From Hyphomicrobiales bacterium (GTDB lineage Bacteria; Pseudomonadota; Alphaproteobacteria; Rhizobiales; Xanthobacteraceae), in the NCBI GenBank assembly GCA_021730985.1, contig JAKFYI010000014.1:1-64000 (forward strand): DNA of 64,000 nt, given 5' to 3'. Numbering within the stretch: the stretch's first letter is position 1; the number at the start of each line of letters is the position of its first letter. The position numbers and the translations under genes were made by a program. This document shows, piece after piece, positions 47,993 to 59,016 of this stretch. The notes beneath the pieces are model-generated. The model was not told the origin of the DNA and ran no database searches. It was given only the letters and a program-made list of their open reading frames with translations.

Positions 47993-48829
47993 ATGGCACT
48001 GAAATCATACAAACCGACCACACCGAGCCAGCGTCAGCTGGTGCTCGTCGATCGCTCCGCGCTCTACAGCGGCAAGCCGGTCAAGAGTCTGGTCGAAGGT
48101 CAGCATTCGAGCGGCGGCCGCAACAATCTCGGCCGCATCACCACGCGATTCCGCGGCGGCGGTCACAAGCAGGCCTATCGCAAGATCGACTTCCGGCGCG
48201 CCAAGACCGAGCCGGCGACGGTCGAGCGGATCGAGTACGATCCGAACCGCACCGCGTTCATCGCGCTGATCAAGTATTCCGATGGCGAGCTGGCCTACAT
48301 CTTGGCGCCGCAGCGTCTGGCGGCCGGTGACACGATCGTGTCGGGTGCGAACGTCGATATCAAGCCGGGCAACGCGATGCCGGTCGGCACCATGCCGGTC
48401 GGCACCATCGTCCATAACGTCGAGCTCAAGATCGGCAAGGGCGGACAGATCGCGCGCTCGGCCGGCACCTACGCCCAGATCGTCGGCCGCGACCAGGACT
48501 ACGTCATCCTGCGCCTCAGTTCTGCCGAGCAGCGATTGGTTCACGGCCGCTGCATGGCGACGGTCGGCGCGGTGTCGAACCCGGACAAGATGAACATCTC
48601 GATCGGCAAGGCTGGGCGCAAGCGCTGGCTCGGCCGCATGCCGCACAACCGCGGCGTGACGATGAACCCGATCGACCATCCGCACGGCGGCGGCGAAGGC
48701 CGCACCTCGGGCGGCCGCCATCCCGTGACACCGTGGGGCTTCCCGACCAAGGGCAAGAAGACCCGCAAGAACAAGTCGACCACCAAATTCATCATGTTGA
48801 GCCGCCACAAGCGGAAGAAGCAGAGCTAA
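47993..48829 (+). CDS. rplB: Ribosomal protein L2
   Basis: A 278-residue L2, needed for subunit joining and near the peptidyl-transferase centre. [26 protein letters not shown] and the conserved [21 protein letters not shown] with its key His are present. 10 bp after rplW. Confidence 0.98.
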   Translation: MALKSYKPTTPSQRQLVLVDRSALYSGKPVKSLVEGQHSSGGRNNLGRITTRFRGGGHKQAYRKIDFRRAKTEPATVERIEYDPNRTAFIALIKYSDGELAYILAPQRLAAGDTIVSGANVDIKPGNAMPVGTMPVGTIVHNVELKIGKGGQIARSAGTYAQIVGRDQDYVILRLSSAEQRLVHGRCMATVGAVSNPDKMNISIGKAGRKRWLGRMPHNRGVTMNPIDHPHGGGEGRTSGGRHPVTPWGFPTKGKKTRKNKSTTKFIMLSRHKRKKQS

Positions 48830-48840
48830 GGAAACGGATC

Positions 48841-49146
48841 ATGGCGCGTTCTGTTTGGAAGGGCCCGTTCGTCGACGGCTATCTGCTCAAGAAGGCAGAG
48901 AAGGCGCGTTCGTCGGGCCGCCACGAGATGGTCAGGATTTGGAGCCGCCGCTCCACCATCCTGCCGCAGTTCGTCGGCGTCACGTTCGGCGTCTACAACG
49001 GGCAGAAGCACATCCCGGTGATGGTCACCGAGGAGATGGTCGGCCACAAGTTCGGCGAGTTCGCTCCGACGCGGACGTTCTACGGCCACAGCGCGGACCG
49101 CAAGGCGAAGCGCACGTCGGCGCCATCCGCGCCGTCGGCAGGTTAA
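48841..49146 (+). CDS. rpsS: Ribosomal protein S19
   Basis: A 101-residue S19: [29 protein letters not shown]-like [22 protein letters not shown] and [17 protein letters not shown]. About 9 residues longer than usual owing to a Ser/Ala/Pro tail (SAPSAPSAG). Confidence 0.97.
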   Translation: MARSVWKGPFVDGYLLKKAEKARSSGRHEMVRIWSRRSTILPQFVGVTFGVYNGQKHIPVMVTEEMVGHKFGEFAPTRTFYGHSADRKAKRTSAPSAPSAG

Positions 49147-49164
49147 GGCGCACGAGGGACGATC

Positions 49165-49545
49165 ATGGGTAAACCGAGCCGCGAACGAGTGCTCCCGGAC
49201 AACGAAGCCAAGGCGGTCGCCCGCATGCTTCGCGTGTCGCCGCAGAAGCTCAATCTTGTCGCGCAACTGATCCGCGGCAAGAAGGTCGATATTGCGCTCG
49301 CGGACCTGCAGTTCTCGAGCAAGCGCATCGCTCGCGACGTGAAGAAGTGCCTGGAGTCGGCGATTGCGAATGCGGAAAACAATCACGACCTCGACGTGGA
49401 CGATCTGATCGTCGCCGAGGCGCATGTCGGCAAGGCGCTCGTCATCAAGCGGTTCACGCCGCGCGGGCGCGGCCGGATGGGAAAAATCATGAAGCCGTTC
49501 GCCAACCTGACGATCATCGTTCGTCAGGTCGAAGCGGCGGCTTAA
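49165..49545 (+). CDS. rplV: Ribosomal protein L22
   Basis: A 126-residue L22, lining the exit tunnel. [37 protein letters not shown] and the [10 protein letters not shown] beta-hairpin tip are typical. Start ATG at 49165, 18 bp after rpsS. Confidence 0.97.
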   Translation: MGKPSRERVLPDNEAKAVARMLRVSPQKLNLVAQLIRGKKVDIALADLQFSSKRIARDVKKCLESAIANAENNHDLDVDDLIVAEAHVGKALVIKRFTPRGRGRMGKIMKPFANLTIIVRQVEAAA

Positions 49546-49555
49546 GGAGACGGCT

Positions 49556-50254
49556 ATGGGTCAAAAGGTCAATCCCATCGGTTTGCGGCTCGGTATCAAC
49601 CGCACCTGGGATTCGCGCTGGTACGCGGGCAAGACCGAGTACGGCACGCTGCTGCATGAGGACATCAAGATCCGCAAGGCCTTGATGAAGGAGCTCAAGC
49701 AGGCCGCCGTGTCCAAGATCGTGATTGAGCGCCCGCACAAGAAGTGCCGGGTGACGATCCACTCTGCGCGTCCCGGCGTCGTGATCGGCAAGAAGGGCGC
49801 GGACATCGAGAAGCTGCGCAAGCAGGTCGCCAAGCTCACCGACAGCGACGTGGTCATCAACATCGTCGAAATCCGCAAGCCGGAGCTCGACGCCCAGCTC
49901 GTGTCGGAGTCGATCGGCCAGCAGCTCGAGCGCCGCGTGGCGTTCCGCCGCGCCATGAAGCGCGCCGTGCAGTCGGCCATGCGTCTCGGCGCCGGCGGCA
50001 TCCGCATCAACTGCTCGGGCCGTCTCGGCGGCGCCGAGATCGCGCGCATGGAGTGGTACCGCGAAGGCCGCGTGCCGCTGCATACGCTGCGCGCCGACGT
50101 CGATTACGGCGTCTCCACCGCGTTCACCACCTACGGCACTTGCGGCGTCAAGGTCTGGATCTTCAAGGGCGAGATCATGGAGCACGACTCCATGGCGCAG
50201 GATAAGCGCCTCGCCGAAGCCGAAGCGGGCCGTCCGCGTCGCGACCAGGCTTAA
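49556..50254 (+). CDS. rpsC: Ribosomal protein S3
   Basis: A 232-residue S3 with the KH domain ([19 protein letters not shown]) and the mRNA-entry helicase surface; [16 protein letters not shown] start. Length typical for the group. Follows rplV by 10 bp. Confidence 0.97.
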   Translation: MGQKVNPIGLRLGINRTWDSRWYAGKTEYGTLLHEDIKIRKALMKELKQAAVSKIVIERPHKKCRVTIHSARPGVVIGKKGADIEKLRKQVAKLTDSDVVINIVEIRKPELDAQLVSESIGQQLERRVAFRRAMKRAVQSAMRLGAGGIRINCSGRLGGAEIARMEWYREGRVPLHTLRADVDYGVSTAFTTYGTCGVKVWIFKGEIMEHDSMAQDKRLAEAEAGRPRRDQA

Positions 50255-50288
50255 AGCGCGCGAGAAGGGATAACAAAGGTCACTCGTC

Positions 50289-50702
50289 ATGTTGCAACCG
50301 TCGCGCACCAAGTTCCGCAAGGCGCACAAAGGCCGCATCCACGGCATCGCCACGAGTGGCGTGAATCTGGCGTTCGGCCAGTTCGGCCTCAAGGCGATGG
50401 AGCCGGAGCGTCTGACCGCGCGCCAGATCGAAGCCGCGCGCCGCGCGCTCACGCGTCACATGAAGCGTGCCGGCCAGGTGTGGATACGCGTCTATCCGGA
50501 CGTGCCGGTCAGCAAGAAGCCGCTCGAAGTGCGAATGGGCTCCGGCAAGGGCAACGTCGAACTGTGGGTCGCTCGGGTGAAGCCCGGCCGCATCCTGTTC
50601 GAAGTCGATGGCATTTCGGTCGAACTCGCCAAGGAGGCGCTGACGCTCGCCGCGGCCAAGCTGCCGATCAAAACGCGCTTCATCGCGCGCATTCAAGGCT
50701 AG
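50289..50702 (+). CDS. rplP: Ribosomal protein L16
   Basis: A 137-residue L16 near the A-site tRNA elbow: [16 protein letters not shown] start, [26 protein letters not shown] and the conserved [20 protein letters not shown] loop. Confidence 0.97.
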   Translation: MLQPSRTKFRKAHKGRIHGIATSGVNLAFGQFGLKAMEPERLTARQIEAARRALTRHMKRAGQVWIRVYPDVPVSKKPLEVRMGSGKGNVELWVARVKPGRILFEVDGISVELAKEALTLAAAKLPIKTRFIARIQG

Positions 50703-50716
50703 GTCGAGGACATCCC

Positions 50717-51043
50717 ATGAAAGCTTCGGACGCCCGGGCCATGACCGTCGATCAGATCGACGATGAAGTGCTCAAGCTCAAGAAAGAGCAGTTCAATCTG
50801 CGCTTCCAGCGCGCGACGGGCCAGTTGGAGAACACCGCGCGGGTGCGCGTCGTGCGCCGCGACATCGCGGTGCTGAAGACCATTGCCCGCCAGAAGCGCT
50901 CCGGCGAGCCGATGCCGGCTGCGGCCGCGGCACCTGCGCGCGCCAAGCCGAAGCGGACGACGCGCCCGAAGCCTCCGGCGAAGCCGCAGACCAAGGCGAA
51001 GTCCAAGTCGAAGACGAAATCAAAAGCCAAGCCGAAGAAATAA
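50717..51043 (+). CDS. rpmC: Ribosomal protein L29 with a long basic tail
   Basis: The first ~65 residues are a normal L29 ([42 protein letters not shown]), but the protein runs to 108 residues through a Lys/Pro/Arg-rich tail (residues 66-108, [16 protein letters not shown] at its end). L29 normally has 60-70 residues and sits at the exit tunnel with L23. The ATG at 50717 follows rplP by 14 bp. Confidence 0.93.
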   Translation: MKASDARAMTVDQIDDEVLKLKKEQFNLRFQRATGQLENTARVRVVRRDIAVLKTIARQKRSGEPMPAAAAAPARAKPKRTTRPKPPAKPQTKAKSKSKTKSKAKPKK

Positions 51044-51052
51044 GAGGTCGAG

Positions 51053-51364
51053 ATGCCGAAGCGTATGCTCCAGGGCGTGGTGGTGAGCGACAAGCAGGAC
51101 AAGACCGTGGTCGTCCGCGTCGAACGTCGCTTCACGCATCCCGTGATGAAGAAGACGATCCGGCGTTCGAAGACCTTTCACGCCCACGATGAGAAAAACG
51201 AGTTCAAGATCGGCGACCTGGTCCAGATCGAAGAGCACAAGCCGATCTCCAAGCTCAAGCACTGGCTCGTGATCTCCGGCGAGAAGCGGGCCATCACGGA
51301 AGCTCCGATCGAGTCCGACTCCGAGAAGAAACCGAAATCCAGATCCAAGGCCAAAGCGCAGTAA
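51053..51364 (+). CDS. rpsQ: Ribosomal protein S17
   Basis: A 103-residue S17: [27 protein letters not shown], then a beta-barrel with the SKLKHW motif. About 20 residues longer than usual because of a Ser/Lys tail ([13 protein letters not shown]). ATG at 51053, 9 bp after rpmC. Confidence 0.96.
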   Translation: MPKRMLQGVVVSDKQDKTVVVRVERRFTHPVMKKTIRRSKTFHAHDEKNEFKIGDLVQIEEHKPISKLKHWLVISGEKRAITEAPIESDSEKKPKSRSKAKAQ

Positions 51365-51397
51365 GCGCGGACAGCGGAACGGAATGCGAGGCGCCTT

Positions 51398-51766
51398 ATG
51401 ATCCAGATGCAAACCAACCTTGACGTGGCGGACAATTCCGGCGCGCGCCGTGTCATGTGCATCAAGGTGCTCGGCGGCTCCAAGCGCAAGTACGCCACGA
51501 TCGGCGACGTCATCGTCGTGTCGATCAAGGAGGCGATCCCGCGCGGCCGCGTCAAGAAGGGCGAAGTGATGAAGGCCGTGGTGGTGCGCGTCCGCAAGGA
51601 CATCCATCGCCCCGACGGCTCGGTCATCCGTTTCGACCGCAACGCCGCGGTGCTGATCAACCCGCAGATGGAGCCGGTCGGCACCCGCATCTTCGGGCCG
51701 GTGCCCCGCGAGCTGCGCGCCAAGAACCACATGAAGATCATCTCGCTTGCGCCGGAGGTGCTGTGA
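51398..51766 (+). CDS. rplN: Ribosomal protein L14
   Basis: A 122-residue L14: [28 protein letters not shown] and [23 protein letters not shown]. Stop codon overlaps the rplX ATG (TGATG). Confidence 0.98.
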   Translation: MIQMQTNLDVADNSGARRVMCIKVLGGSKRKYATIGDVIVVSIKEAIPRGRVKKGEVMKAVVVRVRKDIHRPDGSVIRFDRNAAVLINPQMEPVGTRIFGPVPRELRAKNHMKIISLAPEVL

Positions 51767-52092
51767 TGGCGGCCAAGATCAAGAAAGGCGACAAGGTCAT
51801 CGTCCTGGCCGGCCGCGACAGGGGCCGTTCCGGGGAAGTGATCGAGGTGCGTCCGGACGATGCGCGTGCGCTCGTTCGCGGCATCAACATGGTCAAGCGG
51901 CACCAGAAGCAGACCGCGCAGCAGGAAGGCGGCATCATCGCCAAGGAGGCGACGATCCACCTGTCCAACCTGGCGCTGGCCGATCCGAAGGACGGCAAGC
52001 CCACGCGTGTTGGCTTCAAATTCGTCGGCGATGGCGAAGACCGCCGCAAGGTCCGCGTCGCCAAGCGCTCGGGAGTTGAGATCGATGGCTGA
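51766..52092 (+). CDS. rplX: Ribosomal protein L24
   Basis: A 108-residue L24 with an N-terminal KOW motif ([23 protein letters not shown]) and [25 protein letters not shown] overlaps the rplN stop; its stop overlaps the rplE start region (rplE begins at 52085). Confidence 0.96.
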   Translation: MAAKIKKGDKVIVLAGRDRGRSGEVIEVRPDDARALVRGINMVKRHQKQTAQQEGGIIAKEATIHLSNLALADPKDGKPTRVGFKFVGDGEDRRKVRVAKRSGVEIDG

Positions 52093-52777
52093 CAAGCAAG
52101 ACGCCAAGCCGGCGCGGGTGGATCAGTCCCCCGAGGCGCTGGCGCGGGCCGAAAAGGCTCAAAAGGCAAAGGACAAGGCTGCGGCCGCGAAAGCGGCTTC
52201 CGCGGAGAAGAAGCCGCGCGAGCCGGAAGAGCGCGTGACGCCGCGTCTGCGCACGCAGTTCGAGGACGTGGTCCGCAAGAAGCTGACCGAGCAGTTCGGC
52301 TACACCAATCCCATGCAGGTGCCGACGGTCCAGAAGATCGTCCTCAACATGGGCGTGGGCGAAGCCGTCGCCGACCGCAAGAAGGTCGAGCAGGCTGCCG
52401 AAGCGATGGCGGCGATCGCCGGCCAGAAGCCGGTCATCACCAAGTCGCGCAAGTCGATCGCGACCTACAAGCTGCGCGACGGCCAGGCGATCGGATGCAA
52501 GGTCACGCTGCGCAAGTCGCGCATGTACGAATTCCTCGACCGCCTGGTCAACATCGCGCTGCCGCGCGTTCGCGACTTCCGCGGCCTCAACCCGAAGAGC
52601 TTTGACGGCCGCGGCAACTACTCGCTCGGCATCAAGGAACACATCATTTTCCCCGAGATCGACTACGACAAAGCGCAGGACGTCTGGGGCATGGACATTA
52701 CGGTCTGCACGAGCGCGAAAACCGACGACGAGGCGCGCGCGTTGCTGACCGCATTCAACTTCCCGTTCCGGCAGTGA
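52085..52777 (+). CDS. rplE: Ribosomal protein L5 with N-terminal extension
   Basis: A 230-residue L5, versus the usual 179-185. Residues 1-48 are an Ala/Lys-rich extension ([19 protein letters not shown]); the normal protein begins near residue 50 ([34 protein letters not shown]). The ATG at 52085 overlaps the end of rplX by 8 bp, and no later ATG precedes the core, so the extension is probably real. L5 binds 5S rRNA and P-site tRNA. Confidence 0.94.
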   Translation: MADKQDAKPARVDQSPEALARAEKAQKAKDKAAAAKAASAEKKPREPEERVTPRLRTQFEDVVRKKLTEQFGYTNPMQVPTVQKIVLNMGVGEAVADRKKVEQAAEAMAAIAGQKPVITKSRKSIATYKLRDGQAIGCKVTLRKSRMYEFLDRLVNIALPRVRDFRGLNPKSFDGRGNYSLGIKEHIIFPEIDYDKAQDVWGMDITVCTSAKTDDEARALLTAFNFPFRQ

Positions 52778-52817
52778 GGGCTGAAGGCCTTCAAACGCGG
52801 ATCAGCAGGAGAGACGG

Positions 52818-53123
52818 ATGGCGAAGAAGAGTTCGATAGAGAAGAACAACCGGCGACGGAGGATGGCCAAGCAGTATGCCGGCCGTCGTTCGCGTTTGAA
52901 GGCGATCACGATGGACAAGAACAAGCCCATCGAAGAGCGCTTCGCCGCTGTGCTCAAGCTTGCCGAATTGCCTCGCAACTCGGCGAAGGTTCGCATCCGC
53001 AATCGCTGCGAACTGACCGGCCGTCCGCGCGCCTACTACCGCAAGCACAAGCTGAGCCGTATCGCGCTGCGTGAACTTGGTTCCAAGGGCCTGATTCCGG
53101 GCCTCTTGAAGTCGAGCTGGTAG
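52818..53123 (+). CDS. rpsN: Ribosomal protein S14 (zinc-free long form)
   Basis: A 101-residue S14 without the C-x2-C zinc pairs, the long C-minus form common in proteobacteria. [40 protein letters not shown] is at the C-terminus. 40 bp after rplE. Confidence 0.97.
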   Translation: MAKKSSIEKNNRRRRMAKQYAGRRSRLKAITMDKNKPIEERFAAVLKLAELPRNSAKVRIRNRCELTGRPRAYYRKHKLSRIALRELGSKGLIPGLLKSSW

Positions 53124-53133
53124 GGAGGATCGC

Positions 53134-53532
53134 ATGTCAATGACCGATCCGCTCGGCGATCTGATCGCGCGAATCAACAACGCGCAGATGCGGAAGAAGC
53201 CGAAGGTTTCCACGCCGAACTCGCGCCTGCGCGTCAGCGTTCTCGATGTGCTCAAGAGCGAGGGCTACATCCGCGGCTACTCGACCGTCGAGCACACCGA
53301 CGGCCGCAGCGAAGTCGAGGTCGAGCTGAAGTATCACGAGGGCGAGCCGGTGATCCGCGAAATGTCGCGGGTTTCCAAGCCGGGCCGCCGTGTCTATGTC
53401 GCCGTGCGCAATCTGCCGCGCATCAACAACGGTCTGGGTGTCGCGATCCTGTCTACGCCGAAGGGCGTGATGGCCGACCACGACGCCCGCGACGCCAATG
53501 TCGGCGGCGAAGTGCTCTGCACGGTGTTCTAA
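53134..53532 (+). CDS. rpsH: Ribosomal protein S8
   Basis: A 132-residue S8: [20 protein letters not shown] and the [33 protein letters not shown] end. In E. coli S8 represses the spc operon. Confidence 0.97.
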   Translation: MSMTDPLGDLIARINNAQMRKKPKVSTPNSRLRVSVLDVLKSEGYIRGYSTVEHTDGRSEVEVELKYHEGEPVIREMSRVSKPGRRVYVAVRNLPRINNGLGVAILSTPKGVMADHDARDANVGGEVLCTVF

Positions 53533-53584
53533 GGCGCATCGGACAACGGCCAAGAACGAAGCCAAGAGAACAAGAGAAACGACC

Positions 53585-54118
53585 ATGTCTCGTATCGGCA
53601 AAAAGGCGGTTCCGATCCCATCGGGGGTTACCGCGAACGTCGAAGGCCAGACCGTCAAGGTGAAGGGCCCGAAGGGCGCGTTGCAGCTCGTCTTGCACGA
53701 CGACATCGTCGCCAAGATGGAGTCGGGCGGCGTCAAGATCGACCCGCGCTCGGAGACCAAGCGCGCGCGCTCGCAGTGGGGCACGGCCCGCACTCTGGTG
53801 GCGAACCTGGTGGCGGGTGTCACCAAGGGCTTCGAGCGCAAGCTCGAGATCACGGGCGTCGGTTTCCGCGCCGCGGTGCAGGGCAAAAACCTGCAGCTGC
53901 AACTCGGCTACAGCCACGATGTGGTTTATCCGATCCCGGAAGGCATCGCGATCGTGACGCCGAAGCCGACCGAGATTGTCATCACCGGCATGGACCGTCA
54001 GAAGGTCGGGCAGGTGGCGGCTGAGATTCGCGACTACCGGCCGCCCGAGCCCTACAAGGGCAAGGGCGTGAAGTACGCCGGCGAATACATCTTCCGTAAG
54101 GAAGGCAAGAAGAAGTAA
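53585..54118 (+). CDS. rplF: Ribosomal protein L6
   Basis: A 177-residue L6 near the sarcin-ricin loop: [15 protein letters not shown] start, [23 protein letters not shown], and [27 protein letters not shown] at the end. Confidence 0.97.
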   Translation: MSRIGKKAVPIPSGVTANVEGQTVKVKGPKGALQLVLHDDIVAKMESGGVKIDPRSETKRARSQWGTARTLVANLVAGVTKGFERKLEITGVGFRAAVQGKNLQLQLGYSHDVVYPIPEGIAIVTPKPTEIVITGMDRQKVGQVAAEIRDYRPPEPYKGKGVKYAGEYIFRKEGKKK

Positions 54119-54146
54119 CGAGCGCCGACGGGTCACGGAGAAGATT

Positions 54147-54509
54147 ATGGCAACTGTCAAAGCGAGAACCGTGCGGCGCAAGGCGACGGTGCGGCGCGCG
54201 ATCAAGAAGGCGGCCACCGGCCGCGCACGCCTGACTGTGTTCCGCTCGTCGAAGCACATCTACGCGCAGGTCATCGACGACTCGAAGGGTCAGACCGTGG
54301 CGTCGGCTTCTTCGATCGAGAAGGACATGCGCGGCAGCCTGAAGACCGGCGCCAACGTCGATGCGGCGAAGGCGGTCGGCAAGCTGGTCGCCGAGCGTGC
54401 GATGCAGAAGGGCGTGACCACGGTCGTGTTCGACCGCGGCGGCTATCTCTATCACGGGCGCATCAAGGCGCTGGGCGACGCCGCTCGCGAGGGCGGCCTC
54501 AAGTTCTGA
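54147..54509 (+). CDS. rplR: Ribosomal protein L18
   Basis: A 120-residue 5S rRNA-binding protein: basic N-terminus, [28 protein letters not shown], and [26 protein letters not shown]. Confidence 0.97.
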   Translation: MATVKARTVRRKATVRRAIKKAATGRARLTVFRSSKHIYAQVIDDSKGQTVASASSIEKDMRGSLKTGANVDAAKAVGKLVAERAMQKGVTTVVFDRGGYLYHGRIKALGDAAREGGLKF

Positions 54510-54553
54510 ACGGATTTTGACGGGCGAACACCCGACAAGGAAAGAAGATCGCT

Positions 54554-55102
54554 ATGGCACGGGAACCGAGACGAGAGCGCGAAGAGAGCGAGTTCATCGA
54601 CAAGCTCGTTCACATCAACCGCGTCGCCAAGGTGGTGAAGGGCGGCCGCCGCTTCGGCTTCGCCGCGCTTGTGATCGTCGGCGACCAGAAGGGCCGGGTC
54701 GGGTTCGGCCACGGCAAGGCGCGCGAGGTGCCGGAAGCGATCCGCAAGGCGACTGACGCTGCGCGGCGCAACGTGACGCGCGTGCCGCTGCGCGAGGGCC
54801 GCACGCTGCATCATGACGTTCACGGCCGGCACGGCGCCGGCAAGGTGTTCCTGCGCGCGGCGCCTCCCGGCACCGGCATCATCGCCGGCGGCCCGATGCG
54901 CGCGGTGTTCGACGCGCTGGGCATGCAGGACGTGGTGGCGAAGTCGATCGGTTCGTCGAACCCCTACAACATGGTTCGCGCCACCTTCGACGCGCTCAAG
55001 ACCGTCGACTCGCCGCGTTCGGTCGCTGCGCGCCGCAACATCAAGGTTTCCGCCCTGCAGTCGCGCCGCCGTGAAGGCGCCGACGCCGAGGCGACCGAGT
55101 AA
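54554..55102 (+). CDS. rpsE: Ribosomal protein S5
   Basis: A 182-residue S5 of the mRNA entry and ambiguity (ram) region: [83 protein letters not shown]. Confidence 0.97.
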   Translation: MAREPRREREESEFIDKLVHINRVAKVVKGGRRFGFAALVIVGDQKGRVGFGHGKAREVPEAIRKATDAARRNVTRVPLREGRTLHHDVHGRHGAGKVFLRAAPPGTGIIAGGPMRAVFDALGMQDVVAKSIGSSNPYNMVRATFDALKTVDSPRSVAARRNIKVSALQSRRREGADAEATE

Positions 55103-55113
55103 GGACAATCGGC

Positions 55114-55308
55114 ATGGCGAAAAGCGGCAAGACAGTGAAGGTCATGCAGACCGGCAGCGCGATGCGGCGTGAACACTCGCAGCGCGAGACGCTGATCGGT
55201 CTGGGTTTGAACAAGATCGGGCGGGTCAAGGACCTGCCGGACACGCCGATGACGCGCGGCATGATCGCCAAGGTCAAGCACCTCGTCCGCGTGGTCGAAG
55301 GCAAGTAA
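55114..55308 (+). CDS. rpmD: Ribosomal protein L30
   Basis: A 64-residue L30: [53 protein letters not shown]. Small but complete. 11 bp after rpsE. Confidence 0.96.
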   Translation: MAKSGKTVKVMQTGSAMRREHSQRETLIGLGLNKIGRVKDLPDTPMTRGMIAKVKHLVRVVEGK

Positions 55309-55318
55309 GGATACGGCC

Positions 55319-55813
55319 ATGAAGCTCAACCAGATCGCCCCCAAGCACGGCTCGACCAAGAAGCGCATGCGCATCGGCCGCGGCATCGGCTCGGGCATGG
55401 GCAAGACCGGCGGCCGCGGCGGCAAGGGCCAGACCGCGCGCTCGGGCGTGCGCATCAAGGGCTTCGAGGGCGGCCAGATGCCGCTGCATCGGCGTCTACC
55501 GAAGCGCGGATTTCGCAACACCAAGTTCCAACTCCGCCTCAACGAGGTCAATCTCGGCAAGGTGCAGGCTGCCATCGACGCCAAGCTGCTCGATGCCGGC
55601 GCGCTGATCGACTCCGCCGCCCTGATCAAGGCCGGCCTGATGCGCCGCGCCAAGGACGGCGTGCGCCTGCTCGGCACCGGCGAGTTCAAGGCGAAGGCCA
55701 ACTTCGCCGTGTTCGGAGCGTCCAAGTCCGCCCAGGCCGCGGTGGAGAAGGCCGGAGGCTCGGTGAAAATTCTGGCGCCGGCCAAGGAACCAGAGGGCGA
55801 AAAAGCCGCCTGA
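55319..55813 (+). CDS. rplO: Ribosomal protein L15
   Basis: A 164-residue L15: [43 protein letters not shown] long N-terminal extension in rRNA, and globular C-terminal part. 10 bp after rpmD. Confidence 0.97.
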   Translation: MKLNQIAPKHGSTKKRMRIGRGIGSGMGKTGGRGGKGQTARSGVRIKGFEGGQMPLHRRLPKRGFRNTKFQLRLNEVNLGKVQAAIDAKLLDAGALIDSAALIKAGLMRRAKDGVRLLGTGEFKAKANFAVFGASKSAQAAVEKAGGSVKILAPAKEPEGEKAA

Positions 55814-55850
55814 CGCCTATATCTCGGCGGGGCGGTAACGGGAGCTCTCG

Positions 55851-57182
55851 ATGGTCTCTGCAGCGGAACAACTGGCGGCCAACCTCAACTTCTCGGCGCT
55901 CGCCAAGGCCGAAGAGCTCAAGAAGCGAATCTGGTTCACGCTCGGCGCGCTGCTGGTCTACCGGTTCGGCACTTACATCCCGCTGCCCGGCATCGACCCG
56001 GCCGCCTGGGATCAGATCTTCAAGTCGCAAGCCGGCGGCATTCTCGGCATGTTCAACATGTTCGCCGGCGGCGGCATCCACCGCATGGCAATCTTTGCGC
56101 TGAACATCATGCCGTACATTTCGGCATCGATCATCATTCAGCTGATGACGACGGTCTCCCCGACGCTCGAGGCGTTGAAGAAAGAGGGCGAGTCTGGCCG
56201 CAAGGTCATCAACCAGTACACCCGCTATCTCACCGTGGTGCTTGCGGTGTTCCAGGCCTACGGCATCTCGCTCGGACTGGAAGGCGCGGGCAACGTCGTC
56301 ACCGACGCCGGCTGGTTCTTCCGTATCGCCACCGTGATCACGCTGACCGGCGGCACCATGTTCCTGATGTGGCTCGGCGAGCAGATCACCGCGCGCGGCA
56401 TCGGCAACGGCATTTCGCTGATCATCATGGCCGGCATCGTGGCCGAACTGCCGTCGGCGATCGCGGGCATGCTCGAACTCGGCCGCCAGGGCGCGCTGTC
56501 CACCGGCCTGATTCTCATCGTCATCGTGATGTCGGTGGTGGTGATCGCCTTCATCGTCTTCATGGAGCGCGCGCAGCGGCGGCTGCTGATCCAGTATCCC
56601 AAGCGCCAGGTCGGCAACCGGATGTTCGAGGGCCAAGCCTCGCATCTGCCGCTGAAGCTGAACACCTCGGGCGTGATCCCGCCGATCTTCGCGTCCTCGC
56701 TGCTGCTGCTGCCGACCACGGTCGCGAACTTCAACGCGGGGCAGGGGCCGGAGTGGTTCGTCACGCTGACCACGCAGCTCGGTCACGGCCGCCCACTGTT
56801 CCTGATCCTCTACATCGGCATGATCATCTTCTTCGCCTTCTTCTATACGGCGATCGTGTTCAACCCGACCGAGACCGCGGAAAATCTCAAGAAGCACGGC
56901 GGCTTCATCCCGGGCATCCGGCCGGGTGAGCGCACCGCCGAGTACATCGACTACGTGCTCACGCGCATCACGGTGGTCGGCGCAGCCTATCTTTCGATCG
57001 TCTGCCTGATCCCGGAAATCCTGATCTCTTACGCGGCGGTGCCGTTCTACTTCGGCGGCACCTCGCTTCTGATCGTGGTCAGCGTCACGATGGACACCGT
57101 GGCGCAGATCCAGGGCTATCTTCTCGCGCACCAATATGAGGGCTTGATCAAGCGATCGAAGCTCAGGGGGAAGCGTAGATGA
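55851..57182 (+). CDS. secY: Protein translocase channel subunit SecY
   Basis: A 443-residue, ten-helix Sec channel. Conserved [16 protein letters not shown] and the [28 protein letters not shown] region, with the cytoplasmic loops C5/C6 ([24 protein letters not shown]) that bind ribosome and SecA. Pairs with SecE (16361). Its stop overlaps the adk start by 4 bp. Confidence 0.98.
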   Translation: MVSAAEQLAANLNFSALAKAEELKKRIWFTLGALLVYRFGTYIPLPGIDPAAWDQIFKSQAGGILGMFNMFAGGGIHRMAIFALNIMPYISASIIIQLMTTVSPTLEALKKEGESGRKVINQYTRYLTVVLAVFQAYGISLGLEGAGNVVTDAGWFFRIATVITLTGGTMFLMWLGEQITARGIGNGISLIIMAGIVAELPSAIAGMLELGRQGALSTGLILIVIVMSVVVIAFIVFMERAQRRLLIQYPKRQVGNRMFEGQASHLPLKLNTSGVIPPIFASSLLLLPTTVANFNAGQGPEWFVTLTTQLGHGRPLFLILYIGMIIFFAFFYTAIVFNPTETAENLKKHGGFIPGIRPGERTAEYIDYVLTRITVVGAAYLSIVCLIPEILISYAAVPFYFGGTSLLIVVSVTMDTVAQIQGYLLAHQYEGLIKRSKLRGKRR

Positions 57183-58030
57183 GGGTTGTGCTGCTTGGTC
57201 CGCCGGGGGCCGGCAAGGGCACGCAGTCGAAAACGCTGGTTGAACGCTACGGCATCGTGCAGCTCTCCACGGGCGACATGTTGCGGGCAGCGGTCGCCGC
57301 GGGAACGCCCATTGGATTGAAGGCCAGGGATTTGATGGCGAGCGGCGCGCTGGTGCCGGACGATGTCGTGGTCGGCATCGTCGCCGACCGGATCGAACAG
57401 CCGGACGCCAAGCGCGGCTTCATCCTCGATGGCTTTCCCCGCACCGTGCCGCAAGCCGAGGCGCTCGAGCGGATGCTGGCCGAGAAGGGCCTCAAGCTCG
57501 ATGCCGTAATCGAGCTCAAGGTCGATGAGGAGATGCTGATCCGCCGGATCGAGACGCGGGTGTTCGAGATGCGCTCGATGGGCCAGCCGATCCGCCCGGA
57601 CGACAGCCCGGAGGTGCTCAAGCAGCGCCTGGGTGCCTACCGGAGCCAGACCGCCCCGCTGGTCGCCCATTACGGCAAAAAGGGTGCCCTGCGGTCGATT
57701 GACGGCATGGCCCCGATTTCGGACGTGACGGCTGCCATCGGACGCGCGCTGGCCGACGCGGCCGCGTTCGGAGCGCCGAAGTCCGTCAAGACAGCCCCCA
57801 AGCGGGCTGCGGCAGCCGCCAAGGGCAAATCCAAGCCGGGCCGGGCCAAGACGGCCAAAGCCAAAACCCGCTCTAAAGCCGCCGCCAAGCCCGCCAAGGG
57901 GCGCTCCACGGCGTCCGCCAAGGCCGCCAAGAAGCCCCGCGCCAAGGCGCCCGCCGGCAAGGCCCGAAACAAGCCGGCAAGCCGCAAAAAAGCTGACGGG
58001 AAGGCGCGCTCGCAGAGGTTGACGAGGTGA
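57179..58030 (+). CDS. adk: Adenylate kinase with H1-like basic C-terminal tail
   Basis: Reversible phosphotransfer ATP + AMP to 2 ADP. P-loop GPPGAGKGT at residues 7-15, STGDMLRAA (AMP site) at 30-38, DGFPRT at 84-89, and a short lid ([20 protein letters not shown]) without zinc, as usual in alphaproteobacteria. The core ends near residue 197; then an 86-residue tail follows, with about 31 Lys/Arg and one acidic residue, Ala/Pro/Ser-rich with repeated AKP/KAK-type units, like histone H1 or AlgP tails. ATG overlaps the secY stop. Confidence 0.93.
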   Translation: MRVVLLGPPGAGKGTQSKTLVERYGIVQLSTGDMLRAAVAAGTPIGLKARDLMASGALVPDDVVVGIVADRIEQPDAKRGFILDGFPRTVPQAEALERMLAEKGLKLDAVIELKVDEEMLIRRIETRVFEMRSMGQPIRPDDSPEVLKQRLGAYRSQTAPLVAHYGKKGALRSIDGMAPISDVTAAIGRALADAAAFGAPKSVKTAPKRAAAAAKGKSKPGRAKTAKAKTRSKAAAKPAKGRSTASAKAAKKPRAKAPAGKARNKPASRKKADGKARSQRLTR

Positions 58031-58079
58031 CCGGGAATCCCCTAATAACTTGCACATTCTGTCGGACACAGTTCGAACG

Positions 58080-58104
58080 ATGCCGCCCCTGTAGGAGGGG
58101 GCAT
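58080..58104 (+). other. Hairpin in the adk-rpsM gap
   Basis: ATGCC-G-CCCCT and GAGGGGGCAT arms around GTAG, about 85 bp before the rpsM start. The 159-bp gap is the longest between genes of the spc-alpha cluster; it may hold an attenuator or leader of the alpha genes. Confidence 0.45.
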
Positions 58105-58189
58105 GGCGTCGCGTTACCGCTTGCAGGCCCTCTTGCAACGGTGAAACAGCACCGCCCGGCTTTGCGCCGGCTGCAACAGGAGTAAGGCC

Positions 58190-58564
<375 letters not shown>

Positions 58565-58587
58565 GGCCCGGGCCGATTTCAATTTTG

Positions 58588-58606
58588 CCCGGCGCGCTGC
58601 GCCGGG
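58588..58606 (+). other. GC hairpin between rpsM and rpsK
   Basis: CCCGGCGC/GCGCCGGG 8-bp perfect stem with a 3-nt loop in the 59-bp gap before rpsK; no T-tract. Confidence 0.5.
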
Positions 58607-58623
58607 ATGCGAAAGGATCATGA

Positions 58624-59016
58624 ATGGGTAAGGAAGTTGCCGCCCGCGTGCGCCGCCGCGAACGCAAGAACATTGCGTCGGGCGTCGCTCACGTCAATGC
58701 GTCGTTCAACAATACCATGATCACCATCACCGACGCGCAGGGCAATACCATTGCCTGGTCGTCGGCCGGGACCATGGGCTTCAAGGGCTCGCGCAAGTCG
58801 ACGCCGTATGCCGCGCAGGTCGCCGCCGAAGACGCCGCCAAGAAGGCGTCCGAGCATGGCATGCGCACGCTCGAAGTCGAGGTCGCGGGACCGGGCTCCG
58901 GCCGCGAGTCGGCGCTGCGTGCGCTGCAGGCCGCGGGCTTCACCGTCACATCAATCCGGGACGTCACGCCGATCCCGCACAACGGCTGCAGGCCGAGAAA
59001 GCGTCGGCGCGTATGA
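58624..59016 (+). CDS. rpsK: Ribosomal protein S11
   Basis: A 130-residue platform protein: [35 protein letters not shown] and [18 protein letters not shown] at the end. Its stop overlaps the rpoA ATG (ATGA). Confidence 0.97.
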   Translation: MGKEVAARVRRRERKNIASGVAHVNASFNNTMITITDAQGNTIAWSSAGTMGFKGSRKSTPYAAQVAAEDAAKKASEHGMRTLEVEVAGPGSGRESALRALQAAGFTVTSIRDVTPIPHNGCRPRKRRRV

